The translations under genes and the position numbers were made by a program. 64,000 nt of DNA from Alteromonas stellipolaris (GTDB taxonomy: Bacteria > Pseudomonadota > Gammaproteobacteria > Enterobacterales > Alteromonadaceae), in NCBI RefSeq assembly GCF_001562115.1, contig NZ_CP013926.1, positions 1,984,001-2,048,000 on the forward strand. Direction: 5' to 3'. A model generated the notes under the pieces. It searched no databases, was not told where the DNA came from, and saw only the letters and a program-made list of their open reading frames with translations. Each line of letters begins with the position of its first letter. Position 1 is the first letter of the stretch. Below are positions 8,797 to 17,878 of this stretch, piece after piece.

Positions 8797-9807
8797 TTAA
8801 ATGCTCACGCAAATTTTGCCAAAGTGTTTACCCGATTCCTCAAAAGCAAACGCATCCGACAGCCTTTCAAGGGCAAATGTAGTATCAACCACAGGCTTAA
8901 AGTTCATGCATTCCAAGGCACTGACAAAGTCCCACTGGTCTTTGTTGCTTCCCACAATTACGCCAGTTAACCTAATTTGTTTTCGCATAAGGGTAGCCGT
9001 TGGAATATCACCCTTAATACCGGTTAATACACCAATAAGTATAATGCTGCCCCCTACTCTACACGCATGAATAGATTGCCCTAATGTGGCAGGCCCACCA
9101 ACTTCAACCACGTGATCGACACCTTTTCCACCAGTCCATTTGGCAACGGTTTTGCCCCACTTTTCGTCTGTATTATAGTTAACCGTGAAATCTGCCCCCA
9201 AGGCTTTTGCTTTCTCTAACTTTTCATCAGAGCTTGAGGTTATTGCCACTTTCGCCCCCATTGCTTTGGCAATTTGAAGCGCATAGATAGAAACACCACC
9301 AGTGCCTAACAACAGAACTGTGTCGCCTGCCTTCAAGCCACCTTCAACAACTAAAGCCCGCCACGCAGTTAGTCCTGCTGTAGTGATAGTAGCCGCTTCT
9401 TCGTGAGACCACCCTGAAGGTGCTTTAGTAAACCATTGCTGCGGCTTTACCACGACCTCCCGGGCGTAACCGTCAATACCATCTCCGGGGGTGCGACTAA
9501 AATCACCTACTGTAGGTGCGCCGCTTAACCAGTCAGGAAAAAAGGTAGAAACCACATGGTCGCCTGGAACAAACTGTGTAACGCCTTCCCCTACTTCTAC
9601 AACGACGCCCGCGCCGTCAGACATAGGGATGCGGTCACCCTCTGTGGGAATAGCGCCTGTCGCCACGCTGTAATCGTGATAATTTAGAGAGCTAGCGTGA
9701 ACCCTTACTTTAATTTCGTCATTGCCGACGACGGTTGGTTCTGTTTCGTCTGCGCAGTAGAGCGACGCTAAGCCTTCACTGTTGTCTTTCAAACGCATTA
9801 CTTTCAT
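8797..9807 (-). CDS. NAD(P)-dependent alcohol dehydrogenase, MDR superfamily
   Basis: 336 residues with an N-terminal GroES-like fold (residues about 25-130) and a Rossmann fold beginning at LLGTGGVSIYALQIAKAMGAKV. The structural-zinc cysteine cluster is absent, so it is a zinc-independent, quinone-oxidoreductase-like member. The reaction is probably reduction or oxidation of a carbonyl/alcohol or quinone with NADPH; the substrate is unknown. The ATG is at 9805-9807 with AGGAA just before it. No operon partner is apparent. Confidence 0.85.
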   Translation of the reverse strand: MKVMRLKDNSEGLASLYCADETEPTVVGNDEIKVRVHASSLNYHDYSVATGAIPTEGDRIPMSDGAGVVVEVGEGVTQFVPGDHVVSTFFPDWLSGAPTVGDFSRTPGDGIDGYAREVVVKPQQWFTKAPSGWSHEEAATITTAGLTAWRALVVEGGLKAGDTVLLLGTGGVSIYALQIAKAMGAKVAITSSSDEKLEKAKALGADFTVNYNTDEKWGKTVAKWTGGKGVDHVVEVGGPATLGQSIHACRVGGSIILIGVLTGIKGDIPTATLMRKQIRLTGVIVGSNKDQWDFVSALECMNFKPVVDTTFALERLSDAFAFEESGKHFGKICVSI

Positions 9808-9977
9808 AAGATTTCCTTCCTGATTAGCAAGTGACGATAGTTTAGTGGAGGTTTACAGTTGCGGGCGCAAAATATCGACAGTGCAAAAAACACGCAACGC
9901 AACAAACGAACATAAGTAAATATGACCTCTTGATTAATACAAAGATGAGGCTTATGGAGATTAATTAAAGGCGAGAG

Positions 9978-10022
9978 AAAAAATAAAAGCCCCTTGGCGA
10001 GCATAACTGCAAACGCCAAGGG
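9978..10022 (-). terminator. Intrinsic terminator for the 10.2-11.2 kb reductase
   Basis: On the minus strand, CCCTTGGCG (10022-10014) pairs with CGCCAAGGG (9999-9991), followed by a T-rich tract. It lies about 165 bases past the reductase stop. The remaining spacer 9808-10186 has no convincing gene. Confidence 0.75.
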
Positions 10023-10094
10023 TAAAAGTGCGCAAAGGGAAGGCACTTAAGAGAACCCTTAGGGAAAGTAAAAGGAACAAATTTAAAAGTTAAT

Positions 10095-10154
10095 ACGAGA
10101 ACTTATATTAGAGCTAATGCGAGTGCTTATATATAAACTCGTGAAAGTTCTCGT
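10095..10154. repeat. Nested inverted and direct repeats
   Basis: ACGAGAACTT (10095-10104) is exactly inverted at 10145-10154 (AAGTTCTCGT). Inside are CGAGT/ACTCG (10120-10124, 10037-style pairing at 10137-10141) and the palindrome TTATATATAA. TAATACGAGAACTTATATTA and TAATGCGAGTGCTTATATAT also form an imperfect tandem repeat. The element sits in the 3' region of the reductase; its role is unknown. Confidence 0.5.
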
Positions 10155-10186
10155 AGAAGAGCTAGGTCAAAGTCAGTCACAGGTGC

Positions 10187-11182
10187 TTAAGAGGCTACAT
10201 CAATAACGATTTTGCCCATAGCCTTGCCGCTTGCTAGGCGCGCATGTGCATCACCTGCTTGCTCAAGGGTAAACGTCTCGCTATCTAATACTGGAGTTAA
10301 CGCGCCTGCATCAACAATATCTGTAATAGTGCGTAATATCGCGCCGTGATTTTCACGTTTGTAGTTGTGGATCATAGGGATAAGCATGAACACAACGTGT
10401 AAGCTTAGCCCTTTAAAGTGAACGGGACTCAAATCAGTTTCGACCAATGATACCGTCGTTGAAACTTGGCCACATAATTTTGCTGCTTCAAAAGAGTTAG
10501 GCAAGTTACCGCCACCAACAGAATCATAAATCACATCGAAACCAGCACCATCAGTATGCTTAGCAACATAATCAGCCACTTTTTCAGAACGGTAATCAAT
10601 ATAAGTTGCACCAAGCTTCTCAATAAGTGCAGCTTGCTCATCCGAGCCGCCAGTAGCAAACACAGTAGCGCCCATATGACGTGCCATTTGAACCGCTAAA
10701 TGGCCAACGCCACCTGCTCCACCATGCACTAATACGGTTTGATCTTTTGCTGTTTGCGCGCGAGTTAAGCCCTCATAGGCAGTAATGCCAACCAAAGGTA
10801 AAGCAGCCGCTTCACGCATCGACAATGATTTAGGCTTAGGTGCAATAAGACGAACATCGGCTAACATTAATTCAGCTAAGGCACCTTGCAAGTCGGCTAA
10901 ACCACCCGCGCAACCATAAACTTCATCACCTACGCTAAAGTTATCTACGCCTTCTCCAACGGCTTCAACTGTACCGGCGAAATCCATACCCAATACACCG
11001 CCTGGTAACTTAGGAGAAAATGGTAGGTCTTGCCCCATTTCACGTATCATGGTGTCTACTGTGTTCACGCTGGTTGCTGCTATACGCACAATAACGTGAC
11101 CCGCTTTAATTTGTGGCGCGTCTATGTCAGCCGCGGTAAATACTTCAGGACCACCAAATTCGTTAATAACCATTGCTTTCAT
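10187..11182 (-). CDS. Quinone-oxidoreductase-like MDR reductase
   Basis: 331 residues from ATG 11182. A longer frame to 11260 adds 26 unconserved residues and is rejected because the MDR start MKAMVINEFGGPEVF is at 11182. GroES-like domain first, then the NADPH-binding motif HGGAGGVGHLAVQMARHMGA. No zinc-binding cysteines are seen, which fits the NADPH:quinone reductase / zinc-independent group. It is divergent from a LysR regulator 110 bases away, which probably controls it, perhaps in response to quinones or electrophiles (inference). Confidence 0.87.
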   Translation of the reverse strand: MKAMVINEFGGPEVFTAADIDAPQIKAGHVIVRIAATSVNTVDTMIREMGQDLPFSPKLPGGVLGMDFAGTVEAVGEGVDNFSVGDEVYGCAGGLADLQGALAELMLADVRLIAPKPKSLSMREAAALPLVGITAYEGLTRAQTAKDQTVLVHGGAGGVGHLAVQMARHMGATVFATGGSDEQAALIEKLGATYIDYRSEKVADYVAKHTDGAGFDVIYDSVGGGNLPNSFEAAKLCGQVSTTVSLVETDLSPVHFKGLSLHVVFMLIPMIHNYKRENHGAILRTITDIVDAGALTPVLDSETFTLEQAGDAHARLASGKAMGKIVIDVAS

Positions 11183-11278
11183 GTGAGTTCGCCTCGTTGC
11201 GTTAAGTTCGAGACTAATAATAGACACTAGCCAGGCATATGATAATTGGGTTATAAACACATACAGTTTTTAGATTTT

Positions 11279-11291
11279 ATTGATAATCAAT
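11279..11291. promoter_or_regulatory. 13-bp palindrome touching lysR start codon
   Basis: ATTGAT-A-ATCAAT ends one base before the ATG of the LysR gene and lies in the divergent spacer with the reductase. It is a candidate autoregulatory LysR site. It also takes the place of a Shine-Dalgarno sequence, which is not visible. Confidence 0.4.
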
Positions 11292-11292
11292 T

Positions 11293-12210
11293 ATGAACAT
11301 CGATCACCTTAAGCTTTTTGTACGTATTGCCAACACCAACAATATCAGTGTAGCTGGGCGTGAACTGAATGTTTCCCCTGCCGTGGCCAGTGCCCATATC
11401 AATAAATTGGAAGAGAATTTAGGGGTACGGCTTATTCATCGAACCACACGAAAAGTGTCTTTAACCGATGAGGGAAAACTATTTTTACCTCATGCCGAAG
11501 AAGTGTTATCAAGTATTGAAACCGCACAGGCTGCTGTTGGGGTTGGCTCGCAAACGCCTCAGGGCACACTGCGAGTAACCGCGCCAGCTTCATTTGGTCG
11601 CTTACACTTAGTACCTGCAATGGAAGAATTTTTAGCGTCTTACCCACAGCTAAATATCGATTTTCGTTTCAGTGATAGTATTTTAGACTTGATAGAAGGC
11701 GGGTTCGATATAGCAATTCGAGATGCGGTATTAAAAGACTCTAATCTACACGCCAGAAAACTGGCTGATGACAAGCGAATTATTGTAGCGTCACCGGACT
11801 ATATCAAGAAGTATGGCGAGCCGAAAACCCCGCAAGAAATAACTGAACATGCTGCTGTCAATCTTATAGGGTTGGAAACATGGGAGTTTAACACCCCACA
11901 AGGCGTAGTATCGATAAAGCCTAAAACCCGAATTCGTATGGATAACGGTGAAGCGGTGCGCGATGCAGCTATTGGTGGCAATGGCTTAACACTTACCGCC
12001 ACCTGGTGCAGCTACCCATATCTTCAAAACGGACAACTGGTTCAAGTATTAAAAGATTACCCATTAACGGCGCAGTGTGCACTGTGGGCAGTATATCCAA
12101 GCAACCGTTTATTGGCCCCCAAAGTGCGCGCCTTTATCGACTTTTTAAAAGAAAGGTACAGTGGCGAACCCTACTGGGATAAAGCGCTACGAGAAGCAGG
12201 ACTCTCATAA
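11293..12210 (+). CDS. LysR-family transcriptional regulator
   Basis: 305 residues. N-terminal helix-turn-helix (LKLFVRIANTNNISVAGRELNVSPAVASAHINKLEENLG, residues about 5-45) and LysR substrate domain starting near residue 90 (GTLRVTAPASFGRLHLVPAMEEFLASYP). This is the CrgA/DsdC-like subgroup common next to reductases and dehydrogenases. It is divergent from the MDR reductase, its probable target. No ribosome site is seen before the ATG. Confidence 0.92.
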   Translation: MNIDHLKLFVRIANTNNISVAGRELNVSPAVASAHINKLEENLGVRLIHRTTRKVSLTDEGKLFLPHAEEVLSSIETAQAAVGVGSQTPQGTLRVTAPASFGRLHLVPAMEEFLASYPQLNIDFRFSDSILDLIEGGFDIAIRDAVLKDSNLHARKLADDKRIIVASPDYIKKYGEPKTPQEITEHAAVNLIGLETWEFNTPQGVVSIKPKTRIRMDNGEAVRDAAIGGNGLTLTATWCSYPYLQNGQLVQVLKDYPLTAQCALWAVYPSNRLLAPKVRAFIDFLKERYSGEPYWDKALREAGLS

Positions 12211-12230
12211 AAAACAACTAGGAAATAAAA

Positions 12231-12260
12231 AACCACAGTATCTACACTGTGGTTTTTTTT
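12231..12260 (+). terminator. Intrinsic terminator after LysR gene
   Basis: AACCACAGT (12231-12239) and ACTGTGGTT (12246-12254) enclose a 6-base loop, followed by a T-run to 12260. An A-run before the stem could make it work leftward as well. Confidence 0.92.
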
Positions 12261-12325
12261 AAACACGATGAAAGTGTTTCTAGCCTTTGTAAATAGCGAA
12301 GGGCTTAAAGCTTAGGCGTTAACGA

Positions 12326-12886
12326 CTAGATGCTTTTGCCTAACATGCGTCTTAGTGTGCCATCTTTGTCCATAATATGGTGCTTTAACGCGCCGGCCAC
12401 GTGGAGTACAACGGCTCCAATCAATACATACCCTAAATAATGGTGCACTGTGCCGCCAAGTTTTGAAAGCTCGTAGTTAATTGGTAATGTTTTTTCGGGG
12501 TCTTCTACACTGAAATTCTGTGCGAACACTTCTAATCCAAAAACAGATAATCCATGACCACCGAGTACCGATGTCATTAATCCAGAAATAGGCATTAACA
12601 ACGTGCTAAGAATAAGAACCCAGTGAATTACTTTTGCCACCCCGTGAACTAACGCAGAGTAGTCTCCTGCCGAAGTGGGCCAACCATTCTTTAAACGCCA
12701 CGCCGTCCTTGCCAATGCAAGAAATAGCACGATAAACCCGAAGGCTTTATGCCAACTGAAAACCCAGTAAGCGCTCTCTTCTACCATATAGACGCCAGAA
12801 GCCAGCATGCCAATAATCATTAATCCAACAAGCCAATGTAGAAATATGGTGGTAGGTGAAAACTTTTGATGTGAATCGTACTGCAT
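12326..12886 (-). CDS. Cytochrome b561 family protein
   Basis: 186 residues, four transmembrane helices. Haem-ligand histidines fit TIFLHWLVG in helix 1, FSWHKAFGF at helix 2, VHHYLGYVLIGAVVLHVAG in helix 4. Family members move electrons between quinol and periplasmic or superoxide partners in the inner membrane. The length and pattern match bacterial CybB. Single gene; the 229-base spacer to the next gene holds no further ORF. Confidence 0.9.
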   Translation of the reverse strand: MQYDSHQKFSPTTIFLHWLVGLMIIGMLASGVYMVEESAYWVFSWHKAFGFIVLFLALARTAWRLKNGWPTSAGDYSALVHGVAKVIHWVLILSTLLMPISGLMTSVLGGHGLSVFGLEVFAQNFSVEDPEKTLPINYELSKLGGTVHHYLGYVLIGAVVLHVAGALKHHIMDKDGTLRRMLGKSI

Positions 12887-13115
12887 AGAGCCCTCTTTAC
12901 GCTCGGTCTTGTAATTTTTATCTAATCAGCATGCATTTTGCTCACAACATTAATTATGAAACAAACCAAATAACTGCATAAAAACTGTGAGTAGGTTCAT
13001 ATTAACCGAAAAAAATAAATTAGCACGTGAGAGTAGACATAAAAATGGGTGTATACGCCTACTTCACGGCCCCACCGCTCATTTTTAGCCTACGATACAC
13101 ATTAATTTAGAATAG

Positions 13116-13922
13116 TTAACTAGTGTGACTAGCTACAATAGATTCAATCACGTTAACTAATTGCTTTCTATTTGATGAGTTTTCACCAAATGGATGTGCA
13201 GGCGCAAACTGATTGTTGTCATTATCGAAATATTCACCTTTCACGTTAGCAAACCTATCACTAAGCGCAGCTTCCACAAATATCTTCGCACCAATTGCTA
13301 GATCGCCACCGGCTACCCCATAGGCTTCCTTCACCATTTTACTTCCAAGCAACGATTTAGGGTTAACAGATACAAACAATGGCCCTGTTGCCTCATATTT
13401 TTCGGCAAAAAAGCGTGTCCACATGGTAATAGCAAGCTTACTTTGTGCGTATGCCATGCCATCACTCATAGAAGGACCTTGACTTAGCAGGTCAAAATTA
13501 ACGGGAGCTTGGGCTGCAGATGACACGTTTACTACTCGCCCATCACTTGGCATAAGTGGCAACAAACGTTTGGTAATGATGAACGGCGCAATCGTATTTA
13601 CCATGAAACGTACGTCTAAGCCTGCGTTTGTTACAATTGCGGGAGAATGAAACACTCCAGCATTATTAATGATAACGTCTATAGCTGAAAAAGCCTCTAC
13701 CACTCGATTGACAAAATTATCTACTGCTTTAAAGTCGCTCAAATCTGCCACGAACCCAGTAACCTGCACTGCAGGATAATCGGCACCTAGCATTTGCTCT
13801 ACATGCTTTAATTTGTCAGCGCTTCTTCCGTGAATGATCAAATTGTGCCCTTCGTGCGCTAATAATTTAACGGTTTCAAGACCAATGCCGTCGGTCGCGC
13901 CTGTTACTAATATTGTTTTCAT
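13116..13922 (-). CDS. Short-chain dehydrogenase/reductase
   Basis: 268 residues, classical SDR. Seen: cofactor motif TGATDGIG at residue 7, NNAG near residue 87, catalytic Ser in NVSSAAQ and the YxxxK pair in YAQSK. The basic residue in HGRS after beta-2 suggests NADP(H). Substrate unknown; the layout resembles retinol dehydrogenase/WW-domain oxidoreductase-type SDRs. It is divergent from asd with a 347-base spacer. Confidence 0.88.
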   Translation of the reverse strand: MKTILVTGATDGIGLETVKLLAHEGHNLIIHGRSADKLKHVEQMLGADYPAVQVTGFVADLSDFKAVDNFVNRVVEAFSAIDVIINNAGVFHSPAIVTNAGLDVRFMVNTIAPFIITKRLLPLMPSDGRVVNVSSAAQAPVNFDLLSQGPSMSDGMAYAQSKLAITMWTRFFAEKYEATGPLFVSVNPKSLLGSKMVKEAYGVAGGDLAIGAKIFVEAALSDRFANVKGEYFDNDNNQFAPAHPFGENSSNRKQLVNVIESIVASHTS

Positions 13923-14000
13923 CCGTTCATTTCCTTTTTAATTTCGTAAAGTAGAGCGTGTTTGACTCGGTACTCATTTAGGCTGCTAGGGTCTGAAAAA

Positions 14001-14028
14001 CTGTTAGGAGGAGACTACCCTCCTACAG
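14001..14028. other. Hairpin in SDR/asd spacer
   Basis: CTGT-t-AGGAGG (14001-14011) pairs with CCTCCTACAG (14019-14028) with one bulged T and a 7-base loop. It has no T-run. It could be part of the asd leader or the SDR 5' region. No lysine riboswitch or other known leader was recognised in 13923-14269. Confidence 0.4.
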
Positions 14029-14269
14029 CATGAATGATAATTAAGCATTTTAAGAATTAGTTTCAACGAAACATTGATAATGTGCTTACCAAATGTGATT
14101 CACTTATATCTATAACGTAATATTTCTAAAAACTCGCTAGCCAGCGTTTTAAATTGTTTATAGACTGCAGGCATAATAATGAAAATGCGACAGGTATAGG
14201 GTTGGCAGGGTGATATCACCGTTAGTTCAACATGAATACACAGTTTAGTTTTATAGGGTTCTCAAGTTA

Positions 14270-15394
14270 ATGTCTCAACAAAAAGTAGGTTTAGTGGGCT
14301 GGCGCGGTATGGTTGGCTCAGTGTTAATGCAGCGCATGCAAGAAGAGCAAGATTTTGCGCACATTGAACCCACATTTTTTACCACTTCTCAAAAAGGCCT
14401 TCCTGCGCCAGACTTTGCAGGTGCTAACGCAGGTGTACTAGAAGACGCCTTCGATATTCAAGCGTTAGCTAAGCAAGATATTATTATTACCTGCCAAGGC
14501 GGTGATTACACCAAAGAAGTGTACGCTTCACTGCGCGATAAGGGCTGGAATGGATACTGGATAGACGCAGCGTCTGCGCTTCGAATGAAAGACGATGCGG
14601 TCATTATTTTAGACCCTGTAAACCGCAAAGAAATTGATGCTGGCGTAGAAAATGGCATTCGCACTTTCGTAGGTGGAAATTGCACGGTATCGCTAATGTT
14701 GTTAGCACTAGGCGGCTTGTTCGAGAAAGACTTGGTTGAATGGGCTTCACCCATGACTTACCAAGCTGCTTCGGGTTCAGGTGCTAAGCATATGCGTGAA
14801 CTTATTAGCCAAATGGGCGCCATCCACGCAAATGTAAAAGCAAATTTAGACAATCCAGCATCTGCTATTTTAGACATCGACAAGCAAGTTGCTGAATTTA
14901 TCAGAAGTGATGATTACCCATCTGAGCAATTCGGTGTGCCTTTAGCGGGAAGTCTAATTCCTTACATTGATTCGCAGTTGCCATCTGGGCAAAGCCGTGA
15001 AGAATGGAAAGCACAAGCTGAAGCCAACAAAATTATGGGCTTGTCTAAGCAACCTATTCCAATTGACGGAATTTGCGTGCGTGTAGGCGCTATGCGTTGT
15101 CACAGCCAAGCTATCACCATCAAGTTAAAACAAGACTTGCCAGTTGAAGAGATTGAGCAAATTCTTGCGCAGCACAACGAATGGGTGAAAGTGGTGCCTA
15201 ACGACCGTGATGCCACCATGCAAGAACTCACGCCAGCGAAGGTGACGGGGACATTGTCTATTCCTGTAGGTCGAATTCGTAAATTGACGATGGGGCCTGA
15301 GTATATTTCAGCCTTCACCGTTGGCGATCAATTACTATGGGGTGCTGCAGAGCCGCTTCGTAGAATGTTGCGTATTGTTCTTGGTAAGGCTTAA
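14270..15394 (+). CDS. asd: Aspartate-semialdehyde dehydrogenase
   Basis: 374 residues, close in length to the E. coli enzyme. It reduces aspartyl phosphate to aspartate semialdehyde with NADPH, the branch step to lysine/diaminopimelate, methionine and threonine. The N-terminal nucleotide motif [17 protein letters not shown] is present, the catalytic cysteine is in [10 protein letters not shown] near residue 136, and the active-site His lies in [10 protein letters not shown]. It has its own terminator and no neighbours from the pathway, so it is transcribed alone. Confidence 0.97.
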   Translation: MSQQKVGLVGWRGMVGSVLMQRMQEEQDFAHIEPTFFTTSQKGLPAPDFAGANAGVLEDAFDIQALAKQDIIITCQGGDYTKEVYASLRDKGWNGYWIDAASALRMKDDAVIILDPVNRKEIDAGVENGIRTFVGGNCTVSLMLLALGGLFEKDLVEWASPMTYQAASGSGAKHMRELISQMGAIHANVKANLDNPASAILDIDKQVAEFIRSDDYPSEQFGVPLAGSLIPYIDSQLPSGQSREEWKAQAEANKIMGLSKQPIPIDGICVRVGAMRCHSQAITIKLKQDLPVEEIEQILAQHNEWVKVVPNDRDATMQELTPAKVTGTLSIPVGRIRKLTMGPEYISAFTVGDQLLWGAAEPLRRMLRIVLGKA

Positions 15395-15447
15395 TCATCC
15401 AGAGCTGAAATTCCAACGATTTAAACACCGCAATAGATAACTATCAG

Positions 15448-15477
15448 AGCCCAGCTTTTTCTAAGCTGGGCTTTTTT
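15448..15477 (+). terminator. Intrinsic terminator of asd
   Basis: AGCCCAGCTT (15448-15457) and AAGCTGGGCT (15463-15472) form a 10-bp stem with a 5-base loop and a T-run. Confidence 0.95.
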
Positions 15478-15575
15478 ATGCAGGGCGCTTGTTCAGTTAT
15501 ATTATTGAGTTTTTGTTCAGGGGCTTTCTATACCAGCCCAATTATGTACCCGTGCTTCTACTTCTTTTAAGATCG

Positions 15576-15932
15576 CTATTCCTTTTCAGACCACACGGCG
15601 AACTCATTACCGCCAGGTTCAATGAAGTGAAACCGGCAGCCCCCTGGAAACTCAAAAATAGGCTTATTCACGTCGCCACCAGCGCCCTCTACCTTGCTCA
15701 ACGTTTGCTTAATATCAGCACTGTAAAAAACTAATAACGCGCCGCCATTTTCTGTAATGCTAGCATGCTCAGCTTTAAAAAAGCCCCCGTCCAATCCTTG
15801 GTTAGCAAATGCCGTGTACTCAGGCCCGTAATCGGTAAATACCCAACCAAATACGGTTTCAAAAAAGCGTTTTGTACTGCTGATATCCAATGTACCAAAC
15901 TCAACATAGTTTAGCTTTTCATGTGTTGCCAT
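15576..15932 (-). CDS. VOC (glyoxalase/bleomycin-resistance fold) protein
   Basis: 118 residues with one VOC module pair: LNYVEFGTLDISSTKRFFETVFGWVF at the start and GGCRFHFIEPGGNEFAVWS at the end, where Glu and His could bind metal. Single-domain VOC proteins of this length are mostly uncharacterised lyase or dioxygenase relatives. Single gene. Confidence 0.85.
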   Translation of the reverse strand: MATHEKLNYVEFGTLDISSTKRFFETVFGWVFTDYGPEYTAFANQGLDGGFFKAEHASITENGGALLVFYSADIKQTLSKVEGAGGDVNKPIFEFPGGCRFHFIEPGGNEFAVWSEKE

Positions 15933-16056
15933 GGTTTTTCCTCATCTACTCAGGTAGATATGGTGAATACTGTAGTGTTAGCGGCTAATATTCCGTATTA
16001 TTAATGCGTTAATGTATATCATCTCCAATAATATAAAAGCTACATGGAAGTATTTA

Positions 16057-17829
16057 ATGCAAGCTCCTGATTATTCGAACTACAGCCTTGCCGAACTTGC
16101 AGATGTGTTAGCCAACATCGACAAAGAGCAATATCCCGATAGAGTGTCAGCCGTGCTCAAGGAAATAGCCTTGAGACAATCCTTAACAAGTAAAACCGAA
16201 ACGTCTCAGCATCAAGATAGTTCCCACCTTCAAAATACTGCCACTCACAGCCCAGCATTCGTGAAAAATAAATACGATGACGAAGCATTGCATGCAAATT
16301 GGCTAATTCGTTTTTGGAAAGGCCAAGTATCGTTACCTATCAGTTATTGGGTGGTTGGCATTTTAATAACACTTGGTGCACTTGCGCTAAGCTCATTTGT
16401 TGAACTTAAAATAGAAAGTGCATCATCGCGAGCTGAGCTTGGTGTTTACATGATGCTTTTGTACGTGGTGTTAACACCCGTGGTTATCTGGCAATCAGTT
16501 GGCGTAATTCGCTCTGCCATCCGTCACCCTCATCGCGGAGGCTCTGCTGGTTGGGCAACAATCGCGATAATAATGACAGTAATAGGAATGATAAATTTCA
16601 CTGTAGATTTCTATCGGTCAGGGGTACCCATTATTACTGAAAGTGTCTCTTTAATTGGCGCTGAATCCACTTATCCACCAACCAAGTTTAGGGTTTTAAA
16701 TAAGGGCACCGAGCTAGAACTTTATGGCGGTATAGAAATTGGCTCCGAACTACTGCTGCTAGATGTACTGAAACAGAATGAAAACATAACAACAATACAC
16801 TTACACAGTATTGGCGGAAGACTTATTGGCGCGACTCGTCTTGCTGCTTTAGTCAAAGAATATGGACTTAACACATTTGTGAAAACCTCTTGTTCTTCGG
16901 CATGCACTATTGTGTATTTAGCTGGAAAAGAAAGGCTATTGGGTGAAGACGGCGTGTTGGAGTTTCACGCTCCCGCATTAGGCGGCAAGTCTATGCATGA
17001 CAACACAGAGTTAAGTTCCGCCTTTGACCAAGCGTATAAAGATGCCGATGTTCCGAATTGGTTTGCGAAAAAAATCCGAAATACGCCGAATACTGAACTT
17101 TGGGCTCCTTCTCACAAAGAACTTTTACGAGCAGGTATTGTCAGTAAAGTAGTGGACAGTAGCGCCTACGGGTTCAGTGGCTATGAAGACGAAAGCGAAA
17201 TAAACACGCAAGCAGTAGAATCTGGTTTATTGACTCATGCCTACTTGGTTGCCATGAAAGAAAAAGATCCAGATACCTACTATCGAATTGTCGCTATAAA
17301 TGAAGAGGGTTTACGGGAAGGCGCTTCTATTAATGCTATTGCAACCCGAGCACGAGCGGCGCTAGAAGAAAGAATTACCCATTATATCGCCCATGGTAGT
17401 GATGCCGACATCGTTGATTATTGGCATGTGATGATAAAACAAATGCAAGAACTTCAAGGGCAATATCCCCTTGCCTGCGCCGCATTTGTGTATCCCGATG
17501 AGGTGCCGCTAGAACACCATGCCGGAAATGAAGCTCAGCTATCGAGCGAAGTAAAGGCACTTGAGCTTGAGGCATTGGCAAAACTTATTGCTCATCAGCA
17601 GCTAAGCCCCTCTTTGTATTCTGATGAAAAAAGTGATGACATCATCACGAATTTAGTTAAAGACATGAAGGATAGCAGTAAGGCACATTTTGAGGTGGTA
17701 GTAGCGCCTAAAGATTTTCTTGAATCTCCAGATATCATGTGTGGCGCTGCCATAGAAATTCAGCAGCGATTCATCGATTTTGAAATCCAAAAGGCCGCTA
17801 AATTACTAAGAACAATTAGTGCTCGGTAA
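16057..17829 (+). CDS. Membrane protein with periplasmic ClpP-fold protease-like domain
   Basis: 590 residues from ATG 16057, which has GGAAG six bases before; the longer ATG at 16012 has no ribosome site. Residues about 1-45 are soluble (SNYSLAELADVLANID). Three hydrophobic helices lie at about 95-190. A ClpP/crotonase-like domain follows: IHLHSIGGRLIGATRLAALV, then CSSACTIVYLAGKERLL holding a likely nucleophile Ser, and LEFHAP holding a likely His. This resembles the COG3904-type predicted periplasmic proteins. The C-terminal 200 residues are helical and unassigned. A lipoprotein gene follows 49 bases on. Protease activity is inferred. Confidence 0.7.
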   Translation: MQAPDYSNYSLAELADVLANIDKEQYPDRVSAVLKEIALRQSLTSKTETSQHQDSSHLQNTATHSPAFVKNKYDDEALHANWLIRFWKGQVSLPISYWVVGILITLGALALSSFVELKIESASSRAELGVYMMLLYVVLTPVVIWQSVGVIRSAIRHPHRGGSAGWATIAIIMTVIGMINFTVDFYRSGVPIITESVSLIGAESTYPPTKFRVLNKGTELELYGGIEIGSELLLLDVLKQNENITTIHLHSIGGRLIGATRLAALVKEYGLNTFVKTSCSSACTIVYLAGKERLLGEDGVLEFHAPALGGKSMHDNTELSSAFDQAYKDADVPNWFAKKIRNTPNTELWAPSHKELLRAGIVSKVVDSSAYGFSGYEDESEINTQAVESGLLTHAYLVAMKEKDPDTYYRIVAINEEGLREGASINAIATRARAALEERITHYIAHGSDADIVDYWHVMIKQMQELQGQYPLACAAFVYPDEVPLEHHAGNEAQLSSEVKALELEALAKLIAHQQLSPSLYSDEKSDDIITNLVKDMKDSSKAHFEVVVAPKDFLESPDIMCGAAIEIQQRFIDFEIQKAAKLLRTISAR

Positions 17830-17878
17830 TTAATTTATCTATCAGTAGCGTATAGCTACATCTACAACGGATTAAAAG

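Noticed and set aside
9804..10046. 80-codon minus-strand frame upstream of the MDR reductase
   Set aside because: It covers the intrinsic terminator at 9978-10022 and overlaps the start of the reductase gene; composition is not protein-like.
13923..14269. Lysine riboswitch before asd
   Set aside because: I looked for the conserved multi-helix core and found only one isolated hairpin.
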